A stretch of 64,000 bases of DNA from positions 38,337,831 through 38,401,830 of the forward strand of contig NC_045429.1 in the NCBI RefSeq assembly GCF_902635505.1. Direction: 5' to 3'. Below the pieces are notes generated by a model. It was given only the letters and a program-made list of their open reading frames with translations. It did no database searches and was not told the origin of the DNA. Each line of letters opens with the position of its first letter. Within the stretch, counting starts at the first letter, position 1. Position numbers and translations under genes: made by a program. Shown piece after piece: positions 1 through 12,339 of this stretch. The DNA is from Sarcophilus harrisii (Eukaryota > Chordata > Mammalia > Dasyuromorphia > Dasyuridae).

Positions 1-534
1 GCAAAATAAAGTGAATTTTTCATAAAGAAAGCTTTGTTCAGTACATTAACATTCCCCCCAAAAACAACCCCTACAGTTTTAAAAATATTTCAATAGGATT
101 TTATCCAGTATTCTCCACATTTCTTTATCAAGCTTCCAGCACCCCAGGCTGGGGACTCTTTAGGTAGAAGATGATTCCTGAGCTGTATCAAGAAAAGAGG
201 GCTTCTATCAAGAGGAATGTAATCCAGGTACAGAGGATGGACACTGTGAAAGCCCAAAGACAGAAATAGGAATATTGTCTGTGGGAGCTGAAGGAAAACC
301 AGTCTGGCTTGAGGCTTAGGTGCAGGACGGGGAATAATGTACAAAAAGGCCATGAAAACAGGCTGGACCAAGCCAGGAAGATATATAAAGGACAGTAAAA
401 GCTAAAAATATTTGACTGATTTTCTATATGCCCATGAATCAGTCAGATCAGCTGCAACTCTCCAGAATCCATGACTAAAAAGGAACATTGTATTTCCCCG
501 AAAAAAAAAAAAAAAAAACATCTCTCCTCCCAAG
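1..534. other. No recognised feature
   Basis: Intronic sequence with an A-run near 500-518. I see no gene, and no repeat I can name. Confidence 0.5.
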
Positions 535-885
535 TTCCCTTTTTTTCCCCCAAGAGTGCCACCAGGTCCATCCAATCATACCACCACCTTAGCTTTGAAG
601 ACAGAAAATCCCCTTTAATCACAGTTTACTGTCTTCCCAAGTATGTGACCTTGGAGTCATTCCTGAGTCTGCCTTTTTCCTTATCCCTCACATGTATTAT
701 GCAGACACCTTTTCTCGATGTCTCTCCCATTCATCCCCCTCTTTACAATCAGATAGCGCCTCTACACCTTAGTGAAAGTGCTCATCACCTCTAAGCTGGA
801 CTACTGTGACAGCATTCTGATTGATCTCCCTGTTTCTAAACGCTGCCCTCTGCAAACTTGTTTCCACATGGTTGCCAAATAGAAA
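535..885 (+). mobile_element. L2 LINE fragment (first part, split by L1)
   Basis: The order 'gtgctcatcacctctaagc', 'tggactactgtgacagc' and 'ctgattgatctccctg' is typical of the 3' half of L2. It continues at about 1715 after an L1 insertion. Ancient and decayed. Confidence 0.7.
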
Positions 886-1714
886 TTTCTTGTTTTACAT
901 TACATATACAGCTTTTTATTTTGAAAATAGATGCAAAGATAGTTTTCAACATTCACCCTTGCAAAACCTTGTGTTCTAAATTGTTTCTCTCTTTTCCCCC
1001 AATCCCTCCCTTATACAGCAAGTAATCCAATCTATGTTAAACATGTGCAATTCTCCTATACATATTTCCACAATTATCATGCTGCACAAGAAAAATCAGA
1101 TCAAAAAGGGAAACAAATGAGAGAGAAAACAAAAAGCAAGCAAAGAACAACAAAAAAAGTGAAAATACTATGTTTTGTTCCACACTCGGTCCCCCCCAGT
1201 CCTCTTTCTGGATGCAGATGGCTCTCCCCATCACAAGTCTATTGGAATTGGCCTGAATCATCTCATTGTTGAAGAGAGCCATGTCCATCAGAATTGATCA
1301 TCACATAATCTTGTTGTTGCCGTGTATAATAATCTCCTGGTTCTGCTTACTTCACTCAGCATCAGTTCCTGTAAGTCTCCCCAGGCCTCTCTGAAATCTT
1401 CCTGCTGATTGTTTCCTATAGAACAATAATATTCCATAACATTCATCTACCAGAACTTATTCAGTCATTCTCCAGCTGATGGGCATCCACTCAGTTTCCA
1501 GTCCCTTGCCGCTACAAAAAGGGCTGCCACAAACATTTTTTTTAAACATGTGGGTCCTTTGCCCTTTTTTATCACTTTGGAATACAGGCCCTGTAGAGAC
1601 ACTGCTGGATCAAAGGATATACACCATTTGATAGCCCTTTGGGCATAGTTCCATAGTGATCTCCAGAATAACTGGATCAGTTCACAACTTCACCAACAAT
1701 GACATATACTTTTT
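886..1714 (-). mobile_element. L1 3' end, minus strand, inserted in an L2
   Basis: On the minus strand this reads the end of L1 ORF2 and its 3' UTR. The plus strand shows the 'cagcatcagttcctgtaagt', 'aacaataatattccataac' and 'ctccagctgatgggcatcc' blocks shared with the copies at 12.8, 35.3 and 41.0 kb. A possible short duplication, 'acatatac', is near both ends. The copy is 5' truncated. Confidence 0.8.
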
Positions 1715-2180
1715 ATTTACTTATCTAGATCATGTCCTTCAGCTCCTATGTATTGCCTTCATTATGGCATTTAAGACCCTACACAATATGGCTCCTACAC
1801 CTTTGCAGATTTACTTTTTACTGCTTCTCTTTTCGAAACTCAATTCTACCTATTACCAGAATATGAAACATTATCTCTCATCTCCATTCATTGGTATGAG
1901 ACATTCCTCATGCTTGAAACATAATTCCCTTTTACTCATGTAGTTCATAACCCTTATTTTCCTTCAGAATGCAAACTGGTACAAGCTCTGGGACTATGTC
2001 CCCGATTCATTTACCCAAATGTTTATGTCCTATTTCTTTTTTACATGATTGTTGGTATACCTTCTGAAACCTCTCAGTAGAATAGAAGCTCACTGAAGGC
2101 AAGAACTATCTCATTTTTGTCATAATATGCAAATGTGTCTGGAATAAAGTTGATATTTAATCAGTGTTTCCTGAAGTGAG
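1715..2180 (+). mobile_element. L2 LINE fragment (second part, 3' end)
   Basis: Continues the L2 from 885 with 'atggcatttaagaccctaca' and ends with the L2 3' pattern (tagaagctcactgaaggcaa..., then tttaatcagtgtttcctg). Confidence 0.75.
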
Positions 2181-2360
2181 CTGAGAGTCTCACACATTCT
2201 TTTTACTATTCTATATTATTTTTCCAAAGAAAGTACACATTTATCATAGTGTGTGCTATGACAGCCCCTTCTATTTAGCTACCTGTGTCTATTAAAGAAA
2301 AATAAGGAATCCTAGAATTCACATTCTAAGCCCATTCTATTATTCCTACTCTATATATAC

Positions 2361-2384
2361 TCTTCTCTTCTCTTCTCTCTCTCT

Positions 2385-2415
<31 letters not shown>

Positions 2416-2439
2416 CGTATATATATATATATATATTTG

Positions 2440-2478
<39 letters not shown>

Positions 2479-2485
2479 GTATATA
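2361..2485. repeat. Compound microsatellite (TCTTC)n(TC)n(TA)n(CA)n
   Basis: Pure or near-pure TC, TA and CA tracts in series, about 125 bp. The (TA)n arm can form hairpins and is likely length-variable. Confidence 0.95.
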
Positions 2486-2799
2486 AATACATCATAGTGC
2501 AGCAGAGATAATCAACAAATAAGTCCTATGCACACATAGGCTTTACTTACTACTAAACAGAAACCAAAGCAAGGTCAGCCACCTACCTGATCTATGCTCT
2601 TGGGAAACACCCTAAAAAAAGAGCACTACTGCAATCCAGCAGGATTTTGATTTGTAAAAATAAATCCCTTCCTTTTGAGGAGATGATTAGGGGATTATAA
2701 AAACTTTCAAATTTCTCAAAAGTAATCTAGCCTCATTCTTTCCTCTGAAAACTGTTCAGATCTCTTAGAAGCAGAAGGCAAAGTAGAATCACAAAGGAT

Positions 2800-3509
2800 C
2801 ATTAGTTACCCCCTGAAAGAACCCCAAAAGTGAAACTTCCAAGCACATCATAACCAAAATCTAGTTTCTCAAAGAAAAAATACCATAAGCAGCCAGAGAG
2901 ACAGAATTCAGATTCTGAGGAGCCACATGATTTAGCAGCCACCACTATAAAAAGAGCAGAGAGCCTAGAAATTGATATTTCAAAAAGCAAAGGATTCAAG
3001 GGATATAACAAAGAATTTAATTCTACAGGAAGGGAAAATGAGCCTTTAATAAAATAGAGAGCTTCCAAGCATTCCTGATGAAGGGAACTGCAGAGAAACT
3101 TTGAAGTGCAAACATAGGAGTGAAAAGAAAAAAAAAAAAAAAATGCAAATAGAGATGATCATGAGAAACTAACCAAGTATAAACTGCTTAGTCTAATATG
3201 CAGAGATAACATCTGAATCTCCTCAGATGGCCATCATCATCAGGGATGATAAAAAGAGTTTAATTAGAATTGGAAAACACTCTTTTATGTCCTGATGATC
3301 CTAAAAGAAAAAAGGAAAAAGGAGGAGAGAAAAACGCAATAGAGGTAACAAACTGAGACATTTAGGAAAAACTCTCATAATCAGTATGTACAAGTAGACA
3401 TCAATATAACATCAGAGATGAACAAGAAGAGGGAGAGGGAAACAATCTGAACCTCACTTTCATCTGAACTGGTCAAAGAAAAAAATAATATATATACTCA
3501 CAGGTAGAT
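2800..3509 (+). mobile_element. Old marsupial LINE-derived non-coding repeat, left part
   Basis: The blocks 'ggaagggaaaatgagccttt', 'cttccaagcattcctgatga' and 'gaacctcactttcatctga' resemble a dispersed marsupial repeat I recall from other loci, probably LINE-derived. I cannot name the family. A SINE is inserted at 3525. Confidence 0.4.
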
Positions 3510-3524
3510 AAAGACATACATTTA

Positions 3525-3651
3525 TGCAGTGGATAGAGAACTAGCCCTGAAGTCAGGAGGATCTGAGTTCAAATCTGTCTCAGACACTTAATACTTTCTA
3601 GCTGTGTGACCCTGGGCAAGTCACTTAATCCCAATTGCCTCACGGGGAAAA
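3525..3651 (+). mobile_element. tRNA-derived marsupial SINE with perfect target-site duplication
   Basis: The body 'gcagtggatagagaactagc' to 'ctgggcaagtcacttaatcc' is flanked by a perfect 15-bp duplication, aaagacatacattta, at 3510-3524 and 3652-3666. The 5' end (ggggcagctaggtg) is missing. The intact duplication points to a younger insertion than the LINE around it. Confidence 0.93.
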
Positions 3652-3769
3652 AAAGACATACATTTAACTAAAAAAGGAAAAGAGAAACAAGAGGGAAAGG
3701 AATCAAAGAAAGGGCACATAAGGGAGGGATTAGTTCTAAGCAAAACAAACTTTAGATGTACAAAAATAT

Positions 3770-4195
3770 TTTTGCAGTGGCAAGGAATTGGAAAGTGAAA
3801 AGATGTCCTTCAATTGGAGAATGTCTAGACAAATAATAGTATATGAATGTTATGCAATACTACTACTGTACTCTTATAAAATGATGAAGAGAATGGTTTC
3901 AGAGAAACCTGGAAAGACTTATATGAACTGATGCAGACTAAAGTGAGAAGCAAAACAATTTACATAGTAATAAAATATTGTAAAGATAAAACAACTTAAA
4001 ATGACTTAATAACTGATCAATCAAGATTTCAGATAATGATAAAACATTGTTACCTATCCTCTGATGAAAATGTGAGGACACAAAACAAGATAAGTTTTTT
4101 TGGATACGGTCACTGTAGAAATTTGTTGTCATAGAGACTTTGTTTTTCTTTTTCAGTTAAGGAGTATTTGATTTTTGCTGAGTGAAAAATAAATT
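3770..4195 (+). mobile_element. L1-type 3' end, older subfamily
   Basis: 'caaggaattggaaagtgaaa', 'tccttcaattggagaatg' and 'tatatgaactgatgcagac' match the copies at 9.1-9.8 and 38.2 kb. It encodes a decayed end of ORF2, then a 3' UTR ending in an A-rich tail. Confidence 0.75.
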
Positions 4196-4330
4196 TAAAA
4201 ATAAGAATGTAACTTCTCCGAGAATAGGGATTATTTCAATCTGTCTTTGTACCCTAAGCTTCTAGCACAGGGCTAGGTACAGGAACAAAGTGAGCACTTA
4301 GTAAATGCTTATTGATTGACTGTGCTCCCC
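4196..4330 (+). mobile_element. L2 3' end
   Basis: 'ttctagcacagggctaggta' and 'tagtaaatgcttattgattg' are the classic L2 3' terminal pattern. Confidence 0.75.
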
Positions 4331-6484
4331 TAAAAGTGGACTAGAGGTTTAAAATAGGATTAGCACCACATAAGGATTTTTCCTGTTTTTATAAAGAAAA
4401 GAACTCTAAATTGGAGAAAGGGATAGCATCATCAGCATCACAGCATCTTGGATTTGGAAGGTCATCCATCTCTTTCCCACTACTAAAGGCAGCTGAAATT
4501 ATCAGTCAAGTTTTTTTTTTTTTAAATTCTATCCTGCTTAACAAAATGAAGGAGCTGTCTTTTAAAATATGCTTGAAGATTATGTTTGCCAGTCTTTTTA
4601 ATCAGCTTTTCTACAGAGGAAACAACTAAGCTAAATTGGTCTTTTGCCAAAGATATATAAATGTAGCAAACAACTACTAACATATTGGATACTAGGCAGC
4701 TTTTATAAAAGACTGAGGAGTTCTTTAAAAAGTAATAAAATTGTGGTGAAATGAAGAAAATTGGCAGATGAAGGCTCCTTCCCCACAGGCCAAAAACAGA
4801 ATAACCAGGGACTTCTAACGAATGACTGATCTAACATCTTAGTGTCAAAACTGAATGCTGGACGATCATCAATTTGGCACTGACAAAGCTTAAAGACAAA
4901 TCAAAAGCAAGGCTGAGAAAGACTTTTATAGATTTTATTTTAGAACAATACTCAGTATTCCTGCAATGCTCTAGCCAAAAGCTTGTATTTCAAATATATT
5001 TTCCATCACTAAGTACTTAAATAACTCTCCTTTTACTTTACATCTTTGCAATCAGGTCATAAGGATAACACTCGATAATCACCTGTCTTATGGTCAACAC
5101 AAGACAACAGTTTTTGTAGCAATTTTATTTACAGGATATCAAACTGAGTAGTTTTTAAGTAGTGCTTTAGTTGTTACATATACATAATTAGGCAGAAAAT
5201 GTCTTCATGTAAGAAGGGTTAGTGTTGAAAATCTGGGAGGTATAATTAGAACACGTTTATTTTTAAAAGACTCGACAACAGCACTATAGCTCACTACCTT
5301 AAGGAGGAAGACAGTGGACCACAAAGTACTACGACTTGCTGAAAAATCAAGTGGAATGATCAACTTGATGCAAGCCATTCTGTCTGTGCTTTTTCTAATG
5401 CTTTGCTTAGAGGCATACAGAAAAGGCTCCATTAGAAATGCTTTATCAATGTGCCCAATCACACGTCTACACCACATTCAGAAATGCCCATAGCCAAAGC
5501 AGTTTGGGCAGCAATTTATATTTAGAAATTAATATAGCCAAGAGCCTGAACAGCAGCACAACCACTTAACCTCGAATCTATCATCACGGTTGAGGGGTCT
5601 TCTAAGTTGCCAGAACTGGGTCTTTCCTTCCAAGTACTTGATTAATCTCTGACATCCATTTGCTCTACTGGACAAACAGTTTTATCCCTTGCTCTGTCTG
5701 TCATATACCTGGACTAGTAAAATATCAACTTATTACATCTAATTCCTAATAGGTTTAGGAAAATGGCAGGTGGTTTTTCTTAATTCCATTTCCCCAATAT
5801 TAGCCAGATCAATTCCAAATCTTTCTTAACTTGCTGTTCTTCTCTGGAAGAGACTACTTCAATTAAAATCTATTTGTAATTGTGTAACATGCAGGGATGA
5901 AAATGCATTCAAAAGGAGATTTTCAAGTACTCTAAAAAAAAAAAGTCAACTATCATAATATGCAGCATAGGAGAGTGAATAGATAAGCCAACTATTATAA
6001 TACACAGCACAAGACAGTGGACAGCCGATCATCCTTCAATTCAAAAACATTTGGCGTCAAGTCCTGATCCTGATCCATACTACCCACACGGCCATGGGCA
6101 ACATGGGCCAAACACTTAATTTCTTAGTGTTTCTTAGCTACCAATCTGCACAAGGGGAAGGAGTTTTTCTACCTATGAAATCATGGGTCAAGTTTAGAAT
6201 GACACATGATTTGCCAATCAACTGCAACAATTATAATGTCAACCATAGGAGAAATTACAAGTAATTTGCTCCATATGGAAAAGCTGACATGCCAACTGTT
6301 CTGAAACAATGATGCTCATCATTTAGGTTGGACAGGAAGATAGGCAGATAAGTAGATTCCTACTCCAAAAATGCCAACTTTTTTTTTTTATTAATCCCAA
6401 TTATGCATGAACTTTTAAAGCAGGCTGGAATGCTGACTATGTGACATCAAGCTGATTCCTGTACAATATTAATTACAGGATCAT
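4331..6484. other. Mostly unannotated intronic sequence; weak MIR-like piece near 6010-6180
   Basis: I see no gene. 'ggccatgggcaacatgggcc' followed by 'aaacacttaatttcttagtg' suggests a decayed MIR-like SINE. The minus strand has a 90-codon frame at 5205-5477 that I do not recognise. Confidence 0.4.
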
Positions 6485-7160
6485 TCAAGCAATTCATTGA
6501 CTCAGTCAGTCAAAAAGTATCAATTAAACAGTGCTCACCATGTCAGGAATTATGCTGAGCACCAGAGATGGGTTTAAAAAAAGGGGGCAGTTCTCGACCT
6601 CAAGGAGTTCATACTTTAATAGGGAAGACAACATAGAAACATCTATGTATGTACAAAGATACATACAGTAAAAATGGAAGGCAGTCTCAGAAGAAAGGCA
6701 GGAGCAGTATGTATGGGGAGGAGGGCTTCTTGTAGAAAGAGAGATTCAAGTTCAGTCTTGAAAGAGGCGGCAATAAGGTAGAAGTGGAGAAGGGAGAGCC
6801 CTCCAGGTATGAGGGTCTGGGGTGGCCCAGTGGAGCCAGACCACCAAGTACATGGAGAGGAGCAGAATGTAAGAAAGATATTAAGGGGTCATGTTGGGAA
6901 GGGTTTAAATGTGTAACAGAGAAGTTTATATTTGATTCTGGATATAAATCAGAGCCCTTGAGTCCACTAAGTACATGGAATGACCTGGTCAGCCCTTTTT
7001 TAAGAAAAGCACTTTGGCCACTGAGTGGAAGATGGTGAAAGGGCAGGAGATCTGACTAGCCATCGCAGAGAGCTATGGCAAAAGTCCAGGCAAGAAGTGG
7101 AGGGGGCCTGAAAGAAAGTGGTGGCTAAATAAATGGAGAGAAGAGGATTTACAGGATATT
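6485..7160 (-). mobile_element. L2 LINE, minus strand
   Basis: On the plus strand it reads as reversed L2: 'caccatgtcaggaattatgc', 'cctcaaggagttcatacttt', 'tggaatgacctggtcag' and 'caaaagtccaggcaag'. About 680 bp of the 3' region remains. Confidence 0.75.
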
Positions 7161-8101
7161 CAGGGTGAAGGCTACATTCAGAGGAGAACAGTGTACCCTT
7201 GACAGCAACAGAAAAGTTGGGAAGAGAAGAGAGATGGGGAGGAACTCCTGTTAATTATCTTTTGCATTAACCACAAACTCCCACTTGAAAACTCTACTAA
7301 GGGAAAAAGATGACTTCCTTCTATTTTTAGCCTACTATGTACATAATATATGGAGATAAAGAAATTCTACTCTCAACTAAAATCATTTTTAGTCATTATT
7401 AATCTTGTGTAAAACAATAACTAGATTTAACCATCTCCCCCTAAAAGCACATCAGTTAGGACTTCGAGGTAAAGAGGGCAATAAGAAAAGCATAATTCTC
7501 CCATACATAAGTGATAACATTTTAAATAACCCCAGACAGAAGAATAATGTAAAATCACTGCTGGAAACAAGGTCAGCTCAATGACTGTGTCTACTGTCTG
7601 AAACCACCCCGATCTCCAAAGACAAAACAGGAGGTGGAACCAACCCCCGCGGGGGCAACATGTCAGAAGAAGGAGCCTGAGATGGAAGAACCAGGAGATT
7701 GAAGACTACGGCAGAGAATGGGATTTAGGGCCATCAATCTCATCATGAAATGCAATGACCTCAGAAAGAGTATGGTAAAGGAACCCAGCACAAAATCTCA
7801 ATACAGAACTGAGACAACACTAAACACAGTAAGAAATAATAAGGGTTAAGGAAAAACCCAAGTGATTAATCCTAAAGAAGACAATAACTTCACCAGGACA
7901 AGTAGAGCCTCAGAGAAAAGAATGGCTTAGTCAAAAGTAATCCTAAAGTGGTAGAAAGCAATAAAAGATAAAAATGAAATAGTAATTGAATCAGAGTTTT
8001 AGAGGGAAAAATTGAAAGGTAAATAAATACCACAGAGACAAGGATCCAAGATAATCCTAAAGGTCCCAAAAAAAGGCTATCCACCTCTACTTTATTTTTT
8101 G

Positions 8102-8105
<4 letters not shown>
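7161..8105. other. No recognised feature
   Basis: AT-rich intronic sequence. Part of 7,540-8,100 may be LINE-derived, but I cannot place it in a family. Confidence 0.4.

Positions 8106-8135
<30 letters not shown>
8106..8135. repeat. (GT)n microsatellite
   Basis: About 15 uninterrupted GT units. Confidence 0.97.
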
Positions 8136-8138
<3 letters not shown>

Positions 8139-8179
8139 CAAGCATAAACATACATGTGTACAGAGGCACCCTGGCTAAT

Positions 8180-9875
8180 ATGGAAATATTTTTGCATGAT
8201 TTCACATATAAAAATTAAGAATTTGGAATTTAAAACTTTTACAAATAAAACTCATTGTTCACATTTAGGTCATGCCAATAAAACAAAAATAATACTATTT
8301 ATCTAAACTAATTTAAAGACTCAGTGCCATGCCAATCAAACTATCAAATTTATGATACTATAAAAAAGACAACAAAAAATCCTCTGGAGGAATGAAAATA
8401 TATGAATCTCAAAGGGAATTTTTTTTAAAATTCAAAGGAAAAGAGGCTTCAAAGTACTACATCTCTAACTATATTACAAAGCAGTAATCATCATCATTAC
8501 AAAGCAGAAGCATTTGGTTTATAAACAATACATTAAGTTTTCAATAAAATTGAAAACACCAACTACTGATTGGGATTAAGGACTGCTTATGTGGAAAAAA
8601 AAATGCTAGGAAAACTGGAAATTAGTCCATCAAAAATTAGGTTTTCACCAATAATTCTATCACACTATTCAAAAGGACACATGGCCAATATACAAAAGGT
8701 CACAAGATAAACAAATCAGAGAGAAAATCAGGGAAGGAAATGCCTTGTTACTATGAATAAGGATGAAGTTCTTGAACAGAACCAAAGAATAAAAGATAAA
8801 GTTGATTTAAGTGAAAAGGTTTTGCAAAACAAAATTATTGCAAGTTAAAATTAGAATGAAAACAGTAAAGTGGATAAAAATCTAATTTCTTGGGGGGAAA
8901 AACTGAAAGATAATCAAGGAAATTGATATTAGTAGAGAAGAACAAAAGTCATTCTCCAGTGGGTAAGTGCCAAGTATTTAAATAGATACTTCTCAGAAGA
9001 AGAAATGTTGTCAATCACCTTGAATAAAAATGCTGTAAAACAACAAGACTCTATACTACATACTCATTAGATTACAAGGTTAACAAAAAAAAAAAAAAAA
9101 GAATATGGCCATTGTTGTACAATTCTAGAAGGACAGACCAACTTGTGCACTAATGGCAGTTCAACCACTTTGGAAAACAATTTGGAACTACAATCAAGAA
9201 GTTACTAAATTTCAAATACCCCTTGACCCAGCAATGTCACTATTAGACAACTATCCTAAAGAGATTAAAGGAAAGCATCCACACATACAAAAATGTTGAT
9301 AGTAGAACTTTCTGTTATATAGTGGCAAAGAACTGGAAAGCAGGGACTCATCAATTGGAGAATAGGTAAACAAATTATGGTATGTGAATATTATTTTGCC
9401 ATAAGAAATGACAAAAAAAATTCAAGGAAATTTGGGGAAACATATGAATTGATAAAGAATTAAGTAAAAACAAAAGGAAAAGATTACACTATGACTACAA
9501 AACTGTAAAGAAAAATAACTTTGAAAAGTTTAAGAATTCAAATCCAAGCAAAGATTAATCATACCCAGAAAACTGATGATAAAGCATACTTCCCACTTTG
9601 TGACAGAGAACTGATGGACTCCAGGTGTAGGGTAAAACACATTTTCAGACACAATCAATGTGAGAATTTATTTTACTGGATTATATTTGTTATTACAAGA
9701 GGGAATTTTTATTTTCAGGAGAGGTGTTATGATGGGGATAGGGATGGTTAGTAAGAGATTGTTTGTTTGGTTTTTTTTACGTTTCAGTTAAACATTTTAA
9801 AATAAATAGAAGAGAAAAAAAGGAATTTCAGAATGGGTCATTCAAGCAGGGCACTGTCGATACTACTTAATGTAT
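8180..9875 (+). mobile_element. L1 LINE, ORF2 C-terminal half and 3' UTR (older subfamily)
   Basis: Early sequence (ggaatgaaaatatatgaatc..., 'aaaagaggcttcaaagtac', 'tatattacaaagcagtaatc') corresponds to the L1 ORF2 region after the reverse transcriptase. It is followed by 'cttgacccagcaatgtcact', 'ccatcaattggagaatagg'-type blocks and a 3' UTR to about 9.8 kb. Many stops make it a dead copy. Confidence 0.75.
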
Positions 9876-9877
9876 AT

Positions 9878-9913
9878 AAACTTAAAAGTTTTTTAAAAAA
9901 AACTTTTAAGTTT
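9878..9913. repeat. Perfect 17-bp inverted repeat with 2-base loop
   Basis: Arms 9878-9894 (aaacttaaaagtttttt) and 9897-9913 are exact reverse complements around AA. The sequence could extrude as a cruciform or form an RNA hairpin. It sits just after the L1 tail. Confidence 0.9.
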
Positions 9914-10579
9914 TTTTAAAAGATATTTGAAATTAAATATATAGCCATACCTATTACAGTTGGGTGTTAGGGGACATGATCTCCCTTGTGACCTGGAAAA
10001 TCCAAGTAAAATTTTTTGGCCTCCCCTTCTATCAAAGAATAAGTCTGAATTTTTTCCTTTTTCTTTTATGGGTTGTTTACAGCACCTGACTAAAATTTGG
10101 GTTAAATATATTTGGTCATGGGAGGTTATATATAGGCTAACATTAAATAAAAATGCTTTTCTATGTCATCTTCTGGACTTCAAATATCCTCTGTGGCGTC
10201 TGCAAAACTTAAAAAAAAAAAATCTCCATTTAATTTTTTGTGCAAATCCACAATATATCAAAACCACAATGGTTTCAAAAGTCACAACATAGAAGGGATA
10301 ACAAACTGTATGGAATTAGATTCATGATTTCACGTACATTCCAATTTCTCTTCTTCTTTATATATAGTTATGTTTATCAATGGTTGTCAAGTTCATGATA
10401 AGAAAAAAAGAAAATTCAGGGAAAATGTCCATTAATGACATATGAGATTCCATTATTTGTTGGAATCTCTTATGAAAGCTATTTTGAGACCCTCAGTAAG
10501 TTGGGAAAACAGTTCTCATTTGAAGATGATCAAGGAGGAGCCAATTGTTAGAGGATCCTTTAAAAAAGACAACCACTTT
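9914..10579. other. No recognised feature
   Basis: AT-rich. A 110-codon plus-strand frame at 9960-10292 has no recognisable domain and is probably chance. Confidence 0.4.
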
Positions 10580-11240
10580 CATATAAACACTCCTATCTTA
10601 GTCTTCCCTATCTCCCTAGTGCCAGAACCTCTCTCTCCCAATGTACATTACAGGATAATCCCACTCCCTAAATGTTATCCCCTATTTTTCCATCGTATTC
10701 ATTTTCTGATCACTTTATATATTTCTTGTCCTTCCCAGCTATATTCAAAAGAAAAGGTCTATATTTCTAAAGTTATCTCCCAAATAACAGCATACACGTC
10801 AGACAACCACTAAGAGAAACTAATGATAAGATCTTTGACATCTAGCCCCTTTTGTCTCCACTCACACTCCAGACTCCTACCAATCAAATACTTACCACCT
10901 CTCAATCTAGATTGCTGCAATACTCTTCTAAATTGGTCTCCTTATTCTCTCTCCAATCCTCCTGCCACAAAGCTCCCAATTAACATTCCTGACACAAAGG
11001 TAGGACTCCCTTCCTCCCCCACCTGTAACTCTTCAGTGGCTCTTTCCACAAGATGTTAACTTCTCAGCCTAATCACATAAATCCCTCCAAATCAAACTCC
11101 CATTTGTCTTTATTTCTCACTTCATATTATTCACATTTCTAAACTTTATTGCAGTCCAGTCAGTCCACATCTCTGGCTTCAATATGCCTTCCTTGATGCC
11201 TTTCACACATGCCATTTATTCTCCTAATTAAGTTTCGTGG
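10580..11240 (+). mobile_element. L2 LINE
   Basis: 'ctagattgctgcaatactct', 'ctaaattggtctccttattc', 'aactcttcagtggctctttc' and 'gatgcctttcacacatgcca' follow the L2 ORF2/3' order. Decayed. Confidence 0.75.
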
Positions 11241-11859
11241 TCTGTCAGGATCCCTAAGGTTCCCAGAAGACTTTGTTGAGGTACCAGGTCCTCTGGAGCT
11301 CATAGTAGTTCCTTGAGAGTCAAAATTGTTTATTATTCAAGATGGGTTTTTAGGGCATGTTTGTTGAATTGAAATAGTCAATGAATGGGGGGGAAAAAGG
11401 TATCTGATATTCATTCGCTTTTATAGCAATGGAAGGGAGCTCTCTCAAAGGGTCAACAGTTCCATAGGAAGTTTTACTTCCCATTTCAAGAATACTTACA
11501 AAAACAAAGGTCAAAAGGCAGAAAACCCTAATGACCCTGCCCAAGGAAACTGACTATTTGGCTCTACCCTTTAGCATCCTGCAAGGATGGGCCTGAAGAG
11601 AGGAAGAGTGTCCCACCATACACTATAGGATTTAGGGACAGAAGGAACCTCGGTCATCATCTACCTAAAGCCCCTCTACAGCTGAGCAGAGTGGATCCCA
11701 AAGGGAGAAGAGCTACAAAGAAAGCATTCTGTAAATTAGAAAACCCAAAAGAAGAATGAATAATATGAATGAACATTCCAAGCTGCTCCACCCTAGCCCA
11801 CCACCACTTATCAGAGTTTCAGAATTGGAAGGGACTTCAGCAACACGAAGTAGGGGGAT
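11241..11859. other. Largely unassigned; possible MIR-like scrap near 11,625-11,700
   Basis: The stretch at 11,230-11,570 has a TTTATT block and could be a decayed LTR read backwards, but I cannot support that. 'ggacagaaggaacctcggtc' resembles an old SINE tail. Confidence 0.3.
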
Positions 11860-12075
11860 CCAAATATTGAACTGGTAGTCAGGCTTCGGTTTGAATCCCA
11901 CCATAAGACACTGGTTGAATGACACTGGACAAGTCACTTTTCAAAGTCTCAAGTTTTCCCCATCCCTAAAACAAGGATTATAGCAACCATTTCCAGAGCT
12001 GTATGGCTCATATCAGATCTACAATAAGCTTTGCAAACTTAAAGTGCTATATAAATGTCAGCTATTTTTATCCAT
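11860..12075 (+). mobile_element. MIR-like SINE
   Basis: 'cggtttgaatcccaccataa', 'actggacaagtcacttttca', 'ctgtatggctcatatcag' and 'aaagtgctatataaatgtca' follow MIR order (tRNA-like, core, tail). Confidence 0.7.
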
Positions 12076-12339
12076 TTCAAGCCATACTCAAAAAAGAATT
12101 TCTACTATAGCACACCAGAGAATCAGTAAGATTGAAGGCCTTTAATTAAAAAACCTTCAACGAAGGGGAACTTATATGTCCCAAGGAAACTCATTCTACT
12201 TTTTTTTTTTTAAGGGGTGGAGAATGATGGGAGGGAAGTTCAGCCCTCTGATTTCATCTGTGCAGGGAATAAACTTTCTCTACCAATGTTGCCCAGGGTC
12301 ATTTCAAGGACAAGATGGCAGTTCATCCATTGATAGCCA

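Noticed and set aside
2361-2485. CRISPR-like or satellite array
   Set aside because: It is simple-sequence microsatellite without spacers. Nothing in the window resembles a prokaryotic array, operon or insertion sequence.
3525-3640. tRNA gene
   Set aside because: The tRNA-like pattern 'gagttcaaatc' belongs to SINE bodies. No complete tRNA cloverleaf with intact arms was seen here or in the other SINEs.
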